Positions 7,769 to 16,208 of a stretch of DNA of 36,838 bases are shown in pieces. The notes below the pieces were generated by a model. It did no database searches, was not told where the DNA came from, and saw only the letters and a list, made by a program, of their open reading frames with translations. The stretch is from NCBI GenBank assembly GCA_023437485.1, contig JAEZGB010000189.1, positions 1 to 36,838 on the forward strand, read 5' to 3'. The stretch comes from Bacteroidota bacterium. Lineage in GTDB: Bacteria; Bacteroidota; Bacteroidia; Flavobacteriales; Flavobacteriaceae. A program made the position numbers and the translations under genes. Every line of letters starts with the position of its first letter. Positions within the stretch are counted from its first letter, which is position 1.

Positions 7769-9115
7769 ATGCAAGACCTCAACCAACTCACTGCCGTGTC
7801 GCCTGTTGACGGGCGGTACCGCAGCAAAACCCACATACTTTCAAACTATTTTTCAGAGCAGGCGCTTATCAGGTACAGGATCCGGATAGAGGTCGAATAT
7901 TTTATCGCGTTGTGCCGGTTCGGGTTGCCTCAACTCAAGGACGTTCCCACCTCCACTTTTGAGGAATTGAGGAAGCTTTATACAGAGTTTTCCGAGTCGT
8001 CGGCGCTTTCAATCAAGGATATCGAGAAAACCACCAACCACGATGTCAAGGCGGTGGAATATTTTATCAAGGACGCTTTTGAAAAACTCGGGTTATCACC
8101 TTATCGCGAATTCATCCATTTTGGCCTGACCTCACAGGATATCAACAACACCGCGATCCCGTTGTCGGCCAGGGAAGCCTTTGAAGATGCCTATCTCCCG
8201 AAACTCATTGCGCTGATTGCCAAACTCAAGGCGTTGTCCGAACAGTGGAAGGACGTGCCGATGTTGGCACGCACCCACGGTCAACCTGCCTCACCTACCC
8301 GTCTCGGAAAGGAAATTGGGGTTTTTGTGGAACGTCTGGAAGAGCAGATGCGATTGCTGTTCAATGTTCCGTTCGCGGCAAAATTCGGCGGGGCCACCGG
8401 AAACTTCAACGCGCATCACGTGGCATATCCGCAAATGGACTGGCGAAAGTTCGGGACTGATTTCGTCGAACAGGTATTGGGGCTGCACTACTCGTTTCCC
8501 ACCACGCAGATTGAGCATTACGATCATTTTGCGGCGTATTTTGATGCGCTCAAACGAATCAATTCCATCGTCATTGACCTGGATCGGGATATCTGGACGT
8601 ATGTTTCGATGGATTACTTCAAGCAAAAAATCAAGGAAGGCGAGGTAGGGTCATCTGCCATGCCGCACAAGGTGAACCCCATCGACTTTGAAAATTCCGA
8701 AGGCAACCTGGGCATTGCCAATGCCATTTTTGAACATCTTTCGGCCAAACTGCCCATTTCCAGGCTACAGCGCGACCTGACCGACAGTACCGTTTTGCGC
8801 AACATCGGCGTCCCTATTGGCCACACCCTGATTGGGTTTGAAGCAACACTGAAGGGACTTGACAAACTGGTATTGAACCACGCTCGCCTGGAACAAGACC
8901 TCGAGCAGAACTGGGCCGTGGTTGCCGAAGCCATCCAGACCATCCTGCGCAGGGAAGGCTACCCAAATCCCTATGAGGCGCTCAAAGGCCTTACCCGCAC
9001 CCATTCAGCCATGACACGCTCCACGATTGCCGAGTTTATCGGTACGCTGGAGGTGAACCAAGCAATAAAAAACGAGCTTTTGGCCATAAGCCCTGACAAC
9101 TATCTAGGAATATAA
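7769..9115 (+). CDS. purB: adenylosuccinate lyase
   Basis: A 448-aa enzyme starting MQDLNQLTAVSPVDGRYRSK, the typical opening of PurB. The fumarase/aspartase superfamily signature SSAMPHKVNPIDFENSEGN lies at about 290-308, and TSQDINNT and RTHGQPASPT form other parts of the active site. It catalyses two purine steps: SAICAR to AICAR, and adenylosuccinate to AMP, each releasing fumarate. The in-frame ATG at 7700 is rejected because the promoter box lies inside that extension. The stop codon is immediately followed by the ATG of the antiporter gene, implying one transcript. Confidence 0.96.
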   Translation: MQDLNQLTAVSPVDGRYRSKTHILSNYFSEQALIRYRIRIEVEYFIALCRFGLPQLKDVPTSTFEELRKLYTEFSESSALSIKDIEKTTNHDVKAVEYFIKDAFEKLGLSPYREFIHFGLTSQDINNTAIPLSAREAFEDAYLPKLIALIAKLKALSEQWKDVPMLARTHGQPASPTRLGKEIGVFVERLEEQMRLLFNVPFAAKFGGATGNFNAHHVAYPQMDWRKFGTDFVEQVLGLHYSFPTTQIEHYDHFAAYFDALKRINSIVIDLDRDIWTYVSMDYFKQKIKEGEVGSSAMPHKVNPIDFENSEGNLGIANAIFEHLSAKLPISRLQRDLTDSTVLRNIGVPIGHTLIGFEATLKGLDKLVLNHARLEQDLEQNWAVVAEAIQTILRREGYPNPYEALKGLTRTHSAMTRSTIAEFIGTLEVNQAIKNELLAISPDNYLGI

Positions 9116-11347
9116 ATGAACGAAACAGCCCAGGCCTCACATCATCTATACCCGATCATCAGTGATCTTGGATTGATTCTGATGACGGCCGGGGTAGCTG
9201 TTTTGCTCTTTAAAAGGCTCAAGCAACCGCTGGTATTGGGTTACCTTATCGCGGGCTTTTTGGCCGGGAGCAATTTTGACTGGTTTCCCTCGGTTACCGA
9301 TACCCACAGCGTTGAAGTCTGGGCCGAAATCGGTGTGATTTTCCTGCTTTTCAGCCTGGGGCTGGAATTCAGTTTCAAGAAATTGGTCAAGGTTGGAGGT
9401 TCGGCCTCGATCACCGCATCGGTACAGATTGTTTCGATGATGCTTGCGGGATACGCCGCAGGACGGATGCTGGGATGGAGCAATATGGACAGCATGTTCC
9501 TTGGCGCGATCCTGTCAATGAGTTCGACCACCATCATTATCCGGGCTTTTGATGAGCTTGCAGTCAAGGGCCAGAAATTCGCCGGGATCGTATTTGGCGC
9601 GCTGATCGTTGAGGACATCGTCGCCATTTTGCTGATGGTATTGCTCTCTACCATTGCCGTGAGCCAGCAATTCTCCGGTATGGAACTCTTGTTATCGGTA
9701 CTCAAGCTTGCGTTTTTCCTGACGCTTTGGTTTTTGGGCGGAATCTTTTTTGTCCCGACTTTATTGCGAAAGGCCAAACGCCTTCTCACTGACGAAATTT
9801 CACTGATAATCTCCATCGCGCTCTGTTTGATGATGGTGATCCTGGCCACGCGGACAGGTTTTTCGCCGGCCCTGGGCGCCTTTATCATGGGTTCGATTAT
9901 CGCCGAAACCACGCAGGCCGAAAAAATCGAGCACCTGATCACGCCTGTTAAACATCTTTTCGGCGCGATTTTCTTTGTTTCGGTGGGCATGTTGATTGAT
10001 CTGGATACGCTTGTGGAATACGCCGGTCCGGTGGCCATCATCACTTTACTCACCATCATTGGAAAATCGACCAGCTCAGCTGTTGGCGCCTTGATTTCAG
10101 GCCAGCCGCTGCGCCAATCGGTCCAGGCGGGGATGAGTTTGGCGCAAATCGGAGAATTTTCGTTTATCATCGCCACCTTGGGTATGAGCCTTGGTGTCAC
10201 CAGCAAGTTCCTTTACCCGATCGTGGTTGCGGTATCGGCTATCACCACCTTCACCACACCGTTCCTGATTAGGAAATCTGATTTTATTTCGGCCAAACTC
10301 GAGGCATCGCTTCCCCGAAAATGGGTGCTTGCCCTGCAAAAATATTCGTCAAATACTGATTCCATCCGGTCGGCCAGCAATTGGCAAATTGCGTTGCGGG
10401 CAAACCTTTTGCAGGTTTTTATACACTCGGTGATTATCGTGGCCATCATTTTGCTCTCGTCGCAATACATCCTGCCGCTGGTTGCGTACTCCACATTTGG
10501 GAACGCCATTGCCACTGTTATTACCCTGTTTATCGTTTCGCCGTTCCTCTGGGCATTGTCGCTGCGAAGGGTTGCCGTAAAACAGACCGAAGTCCTGATG
10601 ACCGAGCGCAAGTACCGCGGACCGATTGTCATGATCATCATCCTCAGGGTGTTGCTCACGGTGTTTTACCTCGGTTTCCTTATCAATATTTTCTTCTCTC
10701 CCACGGTCGCCTTTGTGGCTCTTGCCGTGGGAACCGTGGTATACTTCATTTTCCCCAAAACGCTCAATCGGCAATATCAAAAGATCGAAAACCACTTTAT
10801 TACAAACCTTAACGCGCGCGAAATGGTCAAATCCAACCGCAGCCGTCGTGACCTGACTCCATGGGACGGGCACATGACCACGTTTGACATCGCCGCCGAA
10901 TCCAATATTGCGGGCAAGACACTGGAAGAATTGCGGTTGCGCGAACAACTGGGGATCAACGTCGCCTTTATTAAAAGGGGCGATATTTCAATCAACATCC
11001 CCTCCCGAAATGAGCGGCTTTTTCCTGGCGACGAAATTTGCGTGATTGGTACTGACTCCCAAATCAGGGAATTTGGCAAGTATCTGGACCAAAACGAATC
11101 GGCACAACCTGAAGCCGCAATGGAAACCGATATTGTCCTGAAACAGGTCGAGCTTAGGAACGAGGAATTTATTGGCAAGACCATTCGCGATTCGCAAATC
11201 AGGGAAAAGACCAGCGGGCTCGTAGTTGGCATTGAGCGCAACCGCAAAAGGCTGCTCAATCCCGAGTCTGATATCGTCCTGCAACCTTATGACATTTTGT
11301 GGGTAGTGGGAAGCAAAAAGAAATTGAAGAACTTTTTTAATGACTGA
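9116..11347 (+). CDS. CPA2-family cation:proton antiporter with two TrkA-C domains
   Basis: A 743-aa membrane protein. Residues about 15-390 form the Na+/H+ exchanger fold of the KefB/KefC (CPA2) group, with many hydrophobic helices and conserved segments such as FSLGLEFSFKKL, SMSSTTIIIRAFDE and VEDIVAILLMVLL, the last with the transport-site Asp. A second hydrophobic block covers about 425-545. The cytoplasmic end carries two TrkA-C (RCK-C) ligand-binding domains, at about 590-660 (GKTLEELRLREQLGINV) and 674-743 (GKTIRDSQIREKTSG). There is no Rossmann RCK-N domain as in KefC. Likely role: K+ or Na+ efflux against protons, gated by a small ligand at the TrkA-C domains. It abuts purB upstream and overlaps the next gene by 1 bp. 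Confidence 0.9.
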   Translation: MNETAQASHHLYPIISDLGLILMTAGVAVLLFKRLKQPLVLGYLIAGFLAGSNFDWFPSVTDTHSVEVWAEIGVIFLLFSLGLEFSFKKLVKVGGSASITASVQIVSMMLAGYAAGRMLGWSNMDSMFLGAILSMSSTTIIIRAFDELAVKGQKFAGIVFGALIVEDIVAILLMVLLSTIAVSQQFSGMELLLSVLKLAFFLTLWFLGGIFFVPTLLRKAKRLLTDEISLIISIALCLMMVILATRTGFSPALGAFIMGSIIAETTQAEKIEHLITPVKHLFGAIFFVSVGMLIDLDTLVEYAGPVAIITLLTIIGKSTSSAVGALISGQPLRQSVQAGMSLAQIGEFSFIIATLGMSLGVTSKFLYPIVVAVSAITTFTTPFLIRKSDFISAKLEASLPRKWVLALQKYSSNTDSIRSASNWQIALRANLLQVFIHSVIIVAIILLSSQYILPLVAYSTFGNAIATVITLFIVSPFLWALSLRRVAVKQTEVLMTERKYRGPIVMIIILRVLLTVFYLGFLINIFFSPTVAFVALAVGTVVYFIFPKTLNRQYQKIENHFITNLNAREMVKSNRSRRDLTPWDGHMTTFDIAAESNIAGKTLEELRLREQLGINVAFIKRGDISINIPSRNERLFPGDEICVIGTDSQIREFGKYLDQNESAQPEAAMETDIVLKQVELRNEEFIGKTIRDSQIREKTSGLVVGIERNRKRLLNPESDIVLQPYDILWVVGSKKKLKNFFND

Positions 11348-11790
11348 TGATGGAAGTTTCGTGCACCATGCTCATCCGAAGGCCGGCAACCGAAGTATTT
11401 CAGGCTCTTGTTGATCCTGCAATTACCACCAATTTCTGGTTCACCAAAAGTTCGGGGCCGCTCACTGCGGGAGCCACCGTTCAATGGGATTGGGAAATGT
11501 ACGGAGCATCGGCACAGATAAAAGTGATTAATTTGGTCACCGACGAAAAAATCAGTTTTGAATGGGACCAGCCCGCGCGGCGCGTCGATTTCATCTTAAA
11601 GACAACCGATGAGGGAACTTACGTCCTGGCACGCGAATCGGGTTATGCCGAAACCGGAGATGCGCTCCTGGCCGCGATCAAAGATTCAACGGGAGGATTC
11701 ACGACCGTGCTGGACGGGATGAAGGCCTGGTTGGAACATGGGATCAGGCTAAACTTGGTAGCCGATAAATTTCGCGACGTAAAGTTTTAG
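11347..11790 (+). CDS. SRPBCC / AHSA1-like domain protein
   Basis: A 147-aa protein with the activator-of-Hsp90-ATPase-like (AHSA1) START-type fold: an N-terminal strand (EVSCTMLIRRPATEVFQAL), the loop ITTNFWFTKSSGPL, the strand VQWDWEMYG, KISFEWD, and a long C-terminal helix (FTTVLDGMKAWLEHGI). Family members bind small hydrophobic ligands; no specific ligand can be named. The start overlaps the antiporter stop (TGATG), with a second Met one codon later, so translation is coupled. It converges on the DUF2809 gene with a 4-bp overlap of the two stops. Confidence 0.85.
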   Translation: MMEVSCTMLIRRPATEVFQALVDPAITTNFWFTKSSGPLTAGATVQWDWEMYGASAQIKVINLVTDEKISFEWDQPARRVDFILKTTDEGTYVLARESGYAETGDALLAAIKDSTGGFTTVLDGMKAWLEHGIRLNLVADKFRDVKF

Positions 11791-12167
11791 GTTTTTGGGC
11801 GGTTGCGTTCGCAGATCAGCACCAGTACGCCTCCAATATAATAACACACAATATCGGCCCACGAGAAAGAACTTCCCAAAACGGCCGTGGCCAATTTGGA
11901 ATGCCGCAACCCCAGCCGATCGACCAGGTTGAACAACTGCAGGACTTCGATGGTCAACGCGAAGGAAATCGTCAAAAACAGCGCGGGCATCACCCCGATA
12001 TTGAAAAAAGCCCTAGCAAAGCTGTAAATAAGCAGGATAACGATGACATCGCCAAGGTAAGGCCGGACAAAGTTATCGCGCACGAACATCGCGATCAGGA
12101 CTTCGACGATAAAAAGGATCCCGGCCGCAAGCGCGTATTTTGGCCGAAACGCAAAGATCCGCCTCAT
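11787..12167 (-). CDS. DUF2809 family membrane protein
   Basis: A 126-aa protein with four predicted membrane helices (about 8-30, 38-55, 60-80, 100-118). It shows the DUF2809 hallmarks RPYLGDVIVILLIYSF and SSFSWADIVCYYIGG. Family function is unknown. The start codon shares one base with the guaB stop (TAATG on the minus strand), so it is the translationally coupled second gene of the guaB transcript. Confidence 0.88.
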   Translation of the reverse strand: MRRIFAFRPKYALAAGILFIVEVLIAMFVRDNFVRPYLGDVIVILLIYSFARAFFNIGVMPALFLTISFALTIEVLQLFNLVDRLGLRHSKLATAVLGSSFSWADIVCYYIGGVLVLICERNRPKT

Positions 12168-13639
12168 TAGCGCGAATAATTTGGCGCTTCCTTGGTGATG
12201 GTGACGTTGTGCGGATGGCTCTCGGTGATTCCGCTTGAGGTAATCCGGACAAATTTACCTGTCTTCTGCAGCGTCGGGATATCCCTGGCACCGCAATAAC
12301 CCATACCGGCCCTGAGCCCGCCGATAAATTGCTGCATGCTTTCATTGAGTTCGCCTTTGTAGGGAACGCGCCCGACAATCCCCTCGGGAACCAGTTTTTT
12401 GACATCGTCCTCCACATCCTGGAAATAGCGGTCTTTGGAACCTTCTTTCATCGCCTCGACCGAACCCATTCCGCGGTAGGACTTGAATTTCCGGCCTTCA
12501 AAAATGATGGTTTCGCCTGGGGATTCCATCGTTCCCGCAAGCAAAGATCCCAGCATCACACAATCCGCGCCCGCGGCAATTGCTTTTGGAATATCACCTG
12601 TATAACGGATGCCGCCATCGGCAATTACCGGAACCCCCGAATCCTTGATGGCAGCCGCCACCTCAAGGACCGCTGAGAACTGCGGAAATCCCACGCCGGC
12701 AACCACCCTTGTAGTACAAATCGAACCCGGCCCAATCCCTACCTTCACACCGTCCGCACCGTTTTCAACCAGGTACTTTGCAGCCTCGGCCGTGGCAATA
12801 TTGCCCACTACAACGTCAATTTGCGGGAATTTTCCCTTGACTTGCCGGAGGGTTTCAACAACGCCTTTGGTATGGCCATGCGCGGTATCGATGATGATGG
12901 CGTCAACCCCGGCAGATACGAGAGCCGAAGCGCGCTCCACGGCATCAGTGGTAACCCCGATGGCAGCGGCAACCCGAAGCCTGCCGTATGAATCCTTGTT
13001 GGCAATGGGCTTTTGTGTGAGTTTGGTAATATCGCGAAAGGTGATCAGGCCCACAAGTTTGTTTTGGGAGTTCACTACAGGCAGTTTTTCAATCTTATGG
13101 CCCTGCAGAATTATCTCGGCCTCCTGCAGTGAAGTCCCCTCGGCTGCGGTCACCAGGTTTTCAGTGGTCATCACCTGGGAAATCGGACGCGAATTCTCAC
13201 GCTCAAACCGCAGGTCGCGATTGGTCACAATACCCAGCAATTCACCCTGGGCCCCGACAATCGGGATCCCGCCGATACCGTATTCCTTCATGGCCTGCTT
13301 GGCATCGGCAACCGTGGCGGTCATGGGCAAGGTAACCGGATCGATGATCATTCCGGATTCGGCGCGCTTGACCTTGCGAACCTTGGCGGCTTGCATCTCC
13401 ACGGTCATATTTTTGTGCAGCACACCGATTCCGCCCTCGCGGGCCATCGCGATCGCCATCGAACTTTCGGTCACCGTGTCCATTGCCGCCGAAATGATCG
13501 GGACGTTCAAAGTGATGTTTCGGGAAAATTTACTGGCGATGGAAACTTCGCGCGGAAGTACTTCAGAATAGTTGGGAACCAGGAGGACATCGTCGTAAGT
13601 CAGGCCTTCGCCGACGATCTTGTTGTGGTGTGCGTTCAT
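12167..13639 (-). CDS. guaB: inosine-5'-monophosphate dehydrogenase
   Basis: A 490-aa enzyme of standard length. The TIM barrel is interrupted by a pair of CBS domains at about 95-205 (SQVMTTENLVTAAEGTSLQE in the second). The catalytic loop GIGPGSICTTR (about 300-310) contains the active-site Cys, followed by GGIRYTGDIPKAIAAGA and the flap near YRGMGSVEAMKEGSKDRYFQ. It oxidises IMP to XMP with NAD+, the committed step to GMP. CBS domains usually bind ATP/GTP for allosteric control. It is the first gene of a two-gene unit with DUF2809. Confidence 0.97.
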   Translation of the reverse strand: MNAHHNKIVGEGLTYDDVLLVPNYSEVLPREVSIASKFSRNITLNVPIISAAMDTVTESSMAIAMAREGGIGVLHKNMTVEMQAAKVRKVKRAESGMIIDPVTLPMTATVADAKQAMKEYGIGGIPIVGAQGELLGIVTNRDLRFERENSRPISQVMTTENLVTAAEGTSLQEAEIILQGHKIEKLPVVNSQNKLVGLITFRDITKLTQKPIANKDSYGRLRVAAAIGVTTDAVERASALVSAGVDAIIIDTAHGHTKGVVETLRQVKGKFPQIDVVVGNIATAEAAKYLVENGADGVKVGIGPGSICTTRVVAGVGFPQFSAVLEVAAAIKDSGVPVIADGGIRYTGDIPKAIAAGADCVMLGSLLAGTMESPGETIIFEGRKFKSYRGMGSVEAMKEGSKDRYFQDVEDDVKKLVPEGIVGRVPYKGELNESMQQFIGGLRAGMGYCGARDIPTLQKTGKFVRITSSGITESHPHNVTITKEAPNYSR

Positions 13640-13667
13640 GGCAATTTAGCTGTAGTTAAATTGCATG

Positions 13668-13675
13668 CAAATATA
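13668..13675 (-). promoter_or_regulatory. -7 box of guaB
   Basis: TATATTTG on the minus strand, 28 nt before the guaB ATG at 13639; an exact TAnnTTTG match. No purine-riboswitch-like structure is evident in the short leader. Confidence 0.65.
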
Positions 13676-13735
13676 CGTAATTTTTAACCTCAGCCGAGCC
13701 TCAGGATGCATTTGAGCCGGCGTCTGTTTGCCGTT

Positions 13736-14599
13736 TCAATGATAGTTGGTAAAAATTTTGAGCGCCTCGTTGTATGCGCTCTCAAAACTCATCGGCCGGG
13801 TGCCGGTATCCAGTTTTTTTGCCGTAAAATAAGAAAGCAACTTTTCAGTGGGCATGTTCCCGGTGAGGTCGTCCTTGGCCATCGGGCAACCGCCAAACCC
13901 CTGGATGGCCCCGTCAAACCTGACACATCCTGCATTGTAGGCCGCGTCAACTTTTTCAAACCACTTGTCGGGAGTGGTGTGCAAATGCGCCCCGAATTCA
14001 ACCTCGGGATAAGCCGGGATCAGGTTTTTGAACAGGTAATCGATCACTTCGGGCGTGGAGGACCCCACCGTATCCGATAGTGACAGGATCCTGACGCCCA
14101 TCGCGGCCAGCTTTTGTGTCCATTCGCCCACGATTTCCACGTTCCACGGATCGCCGTAAGGATTTCCAAAGCCCATCGAGAGGTATGCCACGCATTGTTT
14201 GGATGAAGCGTGCGCGATCTCGAGAATTTCCTGCAAGGTGACCAAAGATTCGGCAATGGTCTTGTGCGTGTTGCGCATCTGGAAATTTTCGGAAATGGAA
14301 AATGGGAACCCCAGGTAATCAATTGTGGGCTGTTGTGCTGCGGCGACTGCACCCTGCGTATTGGCCACGATGGCCAGCAATTTGCTCCGGGTTTGCGAAA
14401 GATCGAGCCCTGCCAGCACCTGCGCGGTATCCTGCATTTGCGGGATGGCCTTCGGCGAAACAAACGATCCCACGTCAATGGTATCAAATCCCACGCGCAA
14501 AAGCGACTGTATGTACTCAATTTTTTTCCCGGTGGGAATAAAGGTGCGGATGCCCTGCATGGCGTCGCGCGGACATTCGATGATTTTGATCTGGCCCAT
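13736..14599 (-). CDS. hydroxymethylglutaryl-CoA lyase family protein
   Basis: A 287-aa TIM-barrel enzyme of the HMGL-like family, starting MGQIKIIECPRDAMQG. The PRDAMQG motif stands where most HMG-CoA lyases have RDGLQ. Other family residues are LSDTVGSSTPEVI, FGAHLHTT (metal-binding His-x-His) and FGGCPMAKDDLTGNMPTE with the catalytic-loop Cys. It likely cleaves HMG-CoA to acetoacetate and acetyl-CoA in leucine breakdown; a related acyl-CoA substrate is possible. The start at 14599 is preferred to the ATG at 14635 because it matches the family N-terminus and a -7 box lies between them. It follows pyrD by under 40 nt and may also be read through from it. Confidence 0.85.
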   Translation of the reverse strand: MGQIKIIECPRDAMQGIRTFIPTGKKIEYIQSLLRVGFDTIDVGSFVSPKAIPQMQDTAQVLAGLDLSQTRSKLLAIVANTQGAVAAAQQPTIDYLGFPFSISENFQMRNTHKTIAESLVTLQEILEIAHASSKQCVAYLSMGFGNPYGDPWNVEIVGEWTQKLAAMGVRILSLSDTVGSSTPEVIDYLFKNLIPAYPEVEFGAHLHTTPDKWFEKVDAAYNAGCVRFDGAIQGFGGCPMAKDDLTGNMPTEKLLSYFTAKKLDTGTRPMSFESAYNEALKIFTNYH

Positions 14600-14604
14600 T
14601 AGGC

Positions 14605-14612
14605 CAAAGATA
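14605..14612 (-). promoter_or_regulatory. -7 box immediately before the HMGL-like start
   Basis: TATCTTTG on the minus strand ends only 5 nt before the ATG at 14599. If used, the transcript would be leaderless or nearly so. It could also be a chance match within the pyrD-HMGL junction. Confidence 0.4.
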
Positions 14613-14637
14613 CGATTCCGCCTCAATTTGGGCAATC

Positions 14638-15660
14638 CTACCGCATCCGCTGCAAAATCCTCTTGTTGATTTGTTTGACCAGAGCCGGGCCTTCATATAT
14701 AAAACCGGTATAGAGTTGCACCAGGCTGGCACCGGCCTCAAGTTTCTCGACCGCGTCATCAGCCGAGTGAATCCCGCCCACGCCGATTATCGGGAATGCG
14801 CCGCCACTTTGTTCATACAGGAACCGTATGACCTCGGTGCTTCGGTTACGCAAGGGTTTGCCGCTCATGCCGCCCGCTTCCTTTTGGTTGCCGTCCTGCA
14901 GCCCTTCACGCGAGAGCGTCGTGTTGGTGGCAATGACTCCGGCGATCTTGGTTTCCTGAACAATGTGGATGATATCGGTGAGCTGGCCGTCAGTGAGGTC
15001 AGGCGCGATTTTGAGTAATATAGGTTTGTGGGTGGGTTTGGAAGCATTCAGCCGCTGAAGTTCCAACAGTAGCCCGGTGAGCGGCTCCTTTTCCTGCAGG
15101 TCCCGCAAATTGGGCGTGTTTGGCGATGAAACGTTGACCACGAAATAATCAACGCAAGGGTAGAGAGTTTCAAAACACTTCAAATAATCAGATGCGGCCT
15201 GCTCATTTGGCGTATCCTTGTTTTTACCGATATTCCCGCCGATGATCACATTTTTGTTGGACCTGAGCCTTTCGGCGGCAGCCATCGCCCCGCCATTGTT
15301 AAAACCCATCCGGTTGATCAGCGCCGAATCACGCCTGAGCCGAAACAATCTTTTTTTGGGGTTTCCCGATTGCGCGAGCGGAGTCAGGGTGCCAATTTCA
15401 ATAAACCCGAAACCAAACGCCGAAAGTTCACCGTACAATTTAGCATCTTTGTCAAAACCGGCCGCGAGCCCCACCGGGTTGGGGAATTTAATGCCGAAGA
15501 CCTCGCGCTCCAGCTTGGGATGCACCACCTGGTAAGACCGGCGAACCAGGCGCCGCGCAGCCTCGCTTCCCATGAGCAGGCGGATTGCCGAAAACGTAAA
15601 ATGATGAACTTTTTCAGGATCGAACAAAAACAGAATTGGCCGTATCAGGATTTTATACAT
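14638..15660 (-). CDS. pyrD: dihydroorotate dehydrogenase (quinone), class 2
   Basis: A 340-aa enzyme. The N-terminal amphipathic region (MYKILIRPILFLFDPEKVHH) is the membrane- and quinone-facing element of class 2 enzymes. The barrel carries NPVGLAAGFDKDAK (FMN site), GNIGKNKDTP, VNVSSPNTPNLRDLQ with the catalytic-base Ser, and GVGGIHSADDAVEKLEAGA for phosphate binding. It oxidises dihydroorotate to orotate in pyrimidine synthesis and passes electrons to menaquinone. It precedes the HMGL-like gene on the same strand and is divergent from the response regulator. Confidence 0.97.
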   Translation of the reverse strand: MYKILIRPILFLFDPEKVHHFTFSAIRLLMGSEAARRLVRRSYQVVHPKLEREVFGIKFPNPVGLAAGFDKDAKLYGELSAFGFGFIEIGTLTPLAQSGNPKKRLFRLRRDSALINRMGFNNGGAMAAAERLRSNKNVIIGGNIGKNKDTPNEQAASDYLKCFETLYPCVDYFVVNVSSPNTPNLRDLQEKEPLTGLLLELQRLNASKPTHKPILLKIAPDLTDGQLTDIIHIVQETKIAGVIATNTTLSREGLQDGNQKEAGGMSGKPLRNRSTEVIRFLYEQSGGAFPIIGVGGIHSADDAVEKLEAGASLVQLYTGFIYEGPALVKQINKRILQRMR

Positions 15661-15676
15661 GGCAAAGAGGGTTGCA

Positions 15677-15684
15677 CAAATTTA
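15677..15684 (-). promoter_or_regulatory. -7 box of pyrD
   Basis: TAAATTTG on the minus strand, 16 nt before the pyrD ATG at 15660; exact TAnnTTTG match. Confidence 0.6.
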
Positions 15685-15745
15685 AAACGATTAATTATTT
15701 AATACAGATTTAATTTTGAAAATGCGGCACCGGCGATTATTTTAC

Positions 15746-15753
15746 TAAATTTG
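15746..15753 (+). promoter_or_regulatory. -7 box of the response regulator gene
   Basis: TAAATTTG, 15 nt before the ATG at 15769. Together with the pyrD box it makes a compact divergent promoter region of about 75 bp. Confidence 0.6.
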
Positions 15754-15768
15754 GGAAAATCTTAACAG

Positions 15769-16164
15769 ATGGCCCCTACGCCTTCGCACAGGATTCTGCT
15801 TATTGAAGATGATGCTGACGATCAGTTCTTCTTCATGGACGCGCTGGGCCTGGTGGCAAGCGGATTGCAGTGCCAGATTGCTCATGACGGGGTTGAGGCG
15901 CTCAGGCATCTGGACACGTTTGAACTCCCGTCCCTGATATTCCTTGACCTGAACATGCCGCGGATGAATGGTTACGAATGCCTGAGCCGAATCCGAGAAA
16001 GCGCTGCCAAAGATGTACCCGTCGTGGTAATATCAACATCCACCAACCCCCGTGACAAAAAGCGAGTAAAGGAACTCGGGGCCAGCATCTTTCTGGAAAA
16101 ATCAGGCGATCACAAAAAACTTCGCGGGCAACTCGCCGAAATTTTCAGCACCTTTCTGGTTTAG
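15769..16164 (+). CDS. single-domain response regulator (Rcp1/CheY-like)
   Basis: A 131-aa receiver domain and nothing else. The acidic pocket is IEDDADD (residues 12-18), the phospho-acceptor is Asp60 in FLDLNMPRMNG, the switch Ser/Thr is in VVVISTST, and the conserved Lys is in IFLEKSGD. The spacing and the SSTNPRDKKRVKELGA-like helix (here STNPRDKKRVKELGA) are typical of Rcp1-type regulators that accept phosphate from phytochrome-like or hybrid kinases. No histidine kinase lies in the window, so the partner is elsewhere. There is no output domain, so it probably acts by protein-protein contact or as a phosphorelay intermediate. Confidence 0.93.
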   Translation: MAPTPSHRILLIEDDADDQFFFMDALGLVASGLQCQIAHDGVEALRHLDTFELPSLIFLDLNMPRMNGYECLSRIRESAAKDVPVVVISTSTNPRDKKRVKELGASIFLEKSGDHKKLRGQLAEIFSTFLV

Positions 16165-16181
16165 CCACTTGCGGCAATTTG

Positions 16182-16189
16182 TACATTTG
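16182..16189 (+). promoter_or_regulatory. -7 box of pepT
   Basis: TACATTTG, exact TAnnTTTG match, 19 nt before the pepT ATG at 16209, in the 44-bp gap after the response regulator. Confidence 0.6.
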
Positions 16190-16208
16190 TGCAAACTAGA
16201 CCAAAATC

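Noticed and set aside
9241..10206. 321-aa minus-strand open frame inside the CPA2 antiporter
   Set aside because: Ile/Met/Ser/Thr-rich shadow of a membrane protein gene; no start context or homologous motif.
12609..13571. 320-aa plus-strand open frame over guaB
   Set aside because: Ala/Ser/Thr-rich antisense shadow of guaB, which has every IMPDH motif intact.
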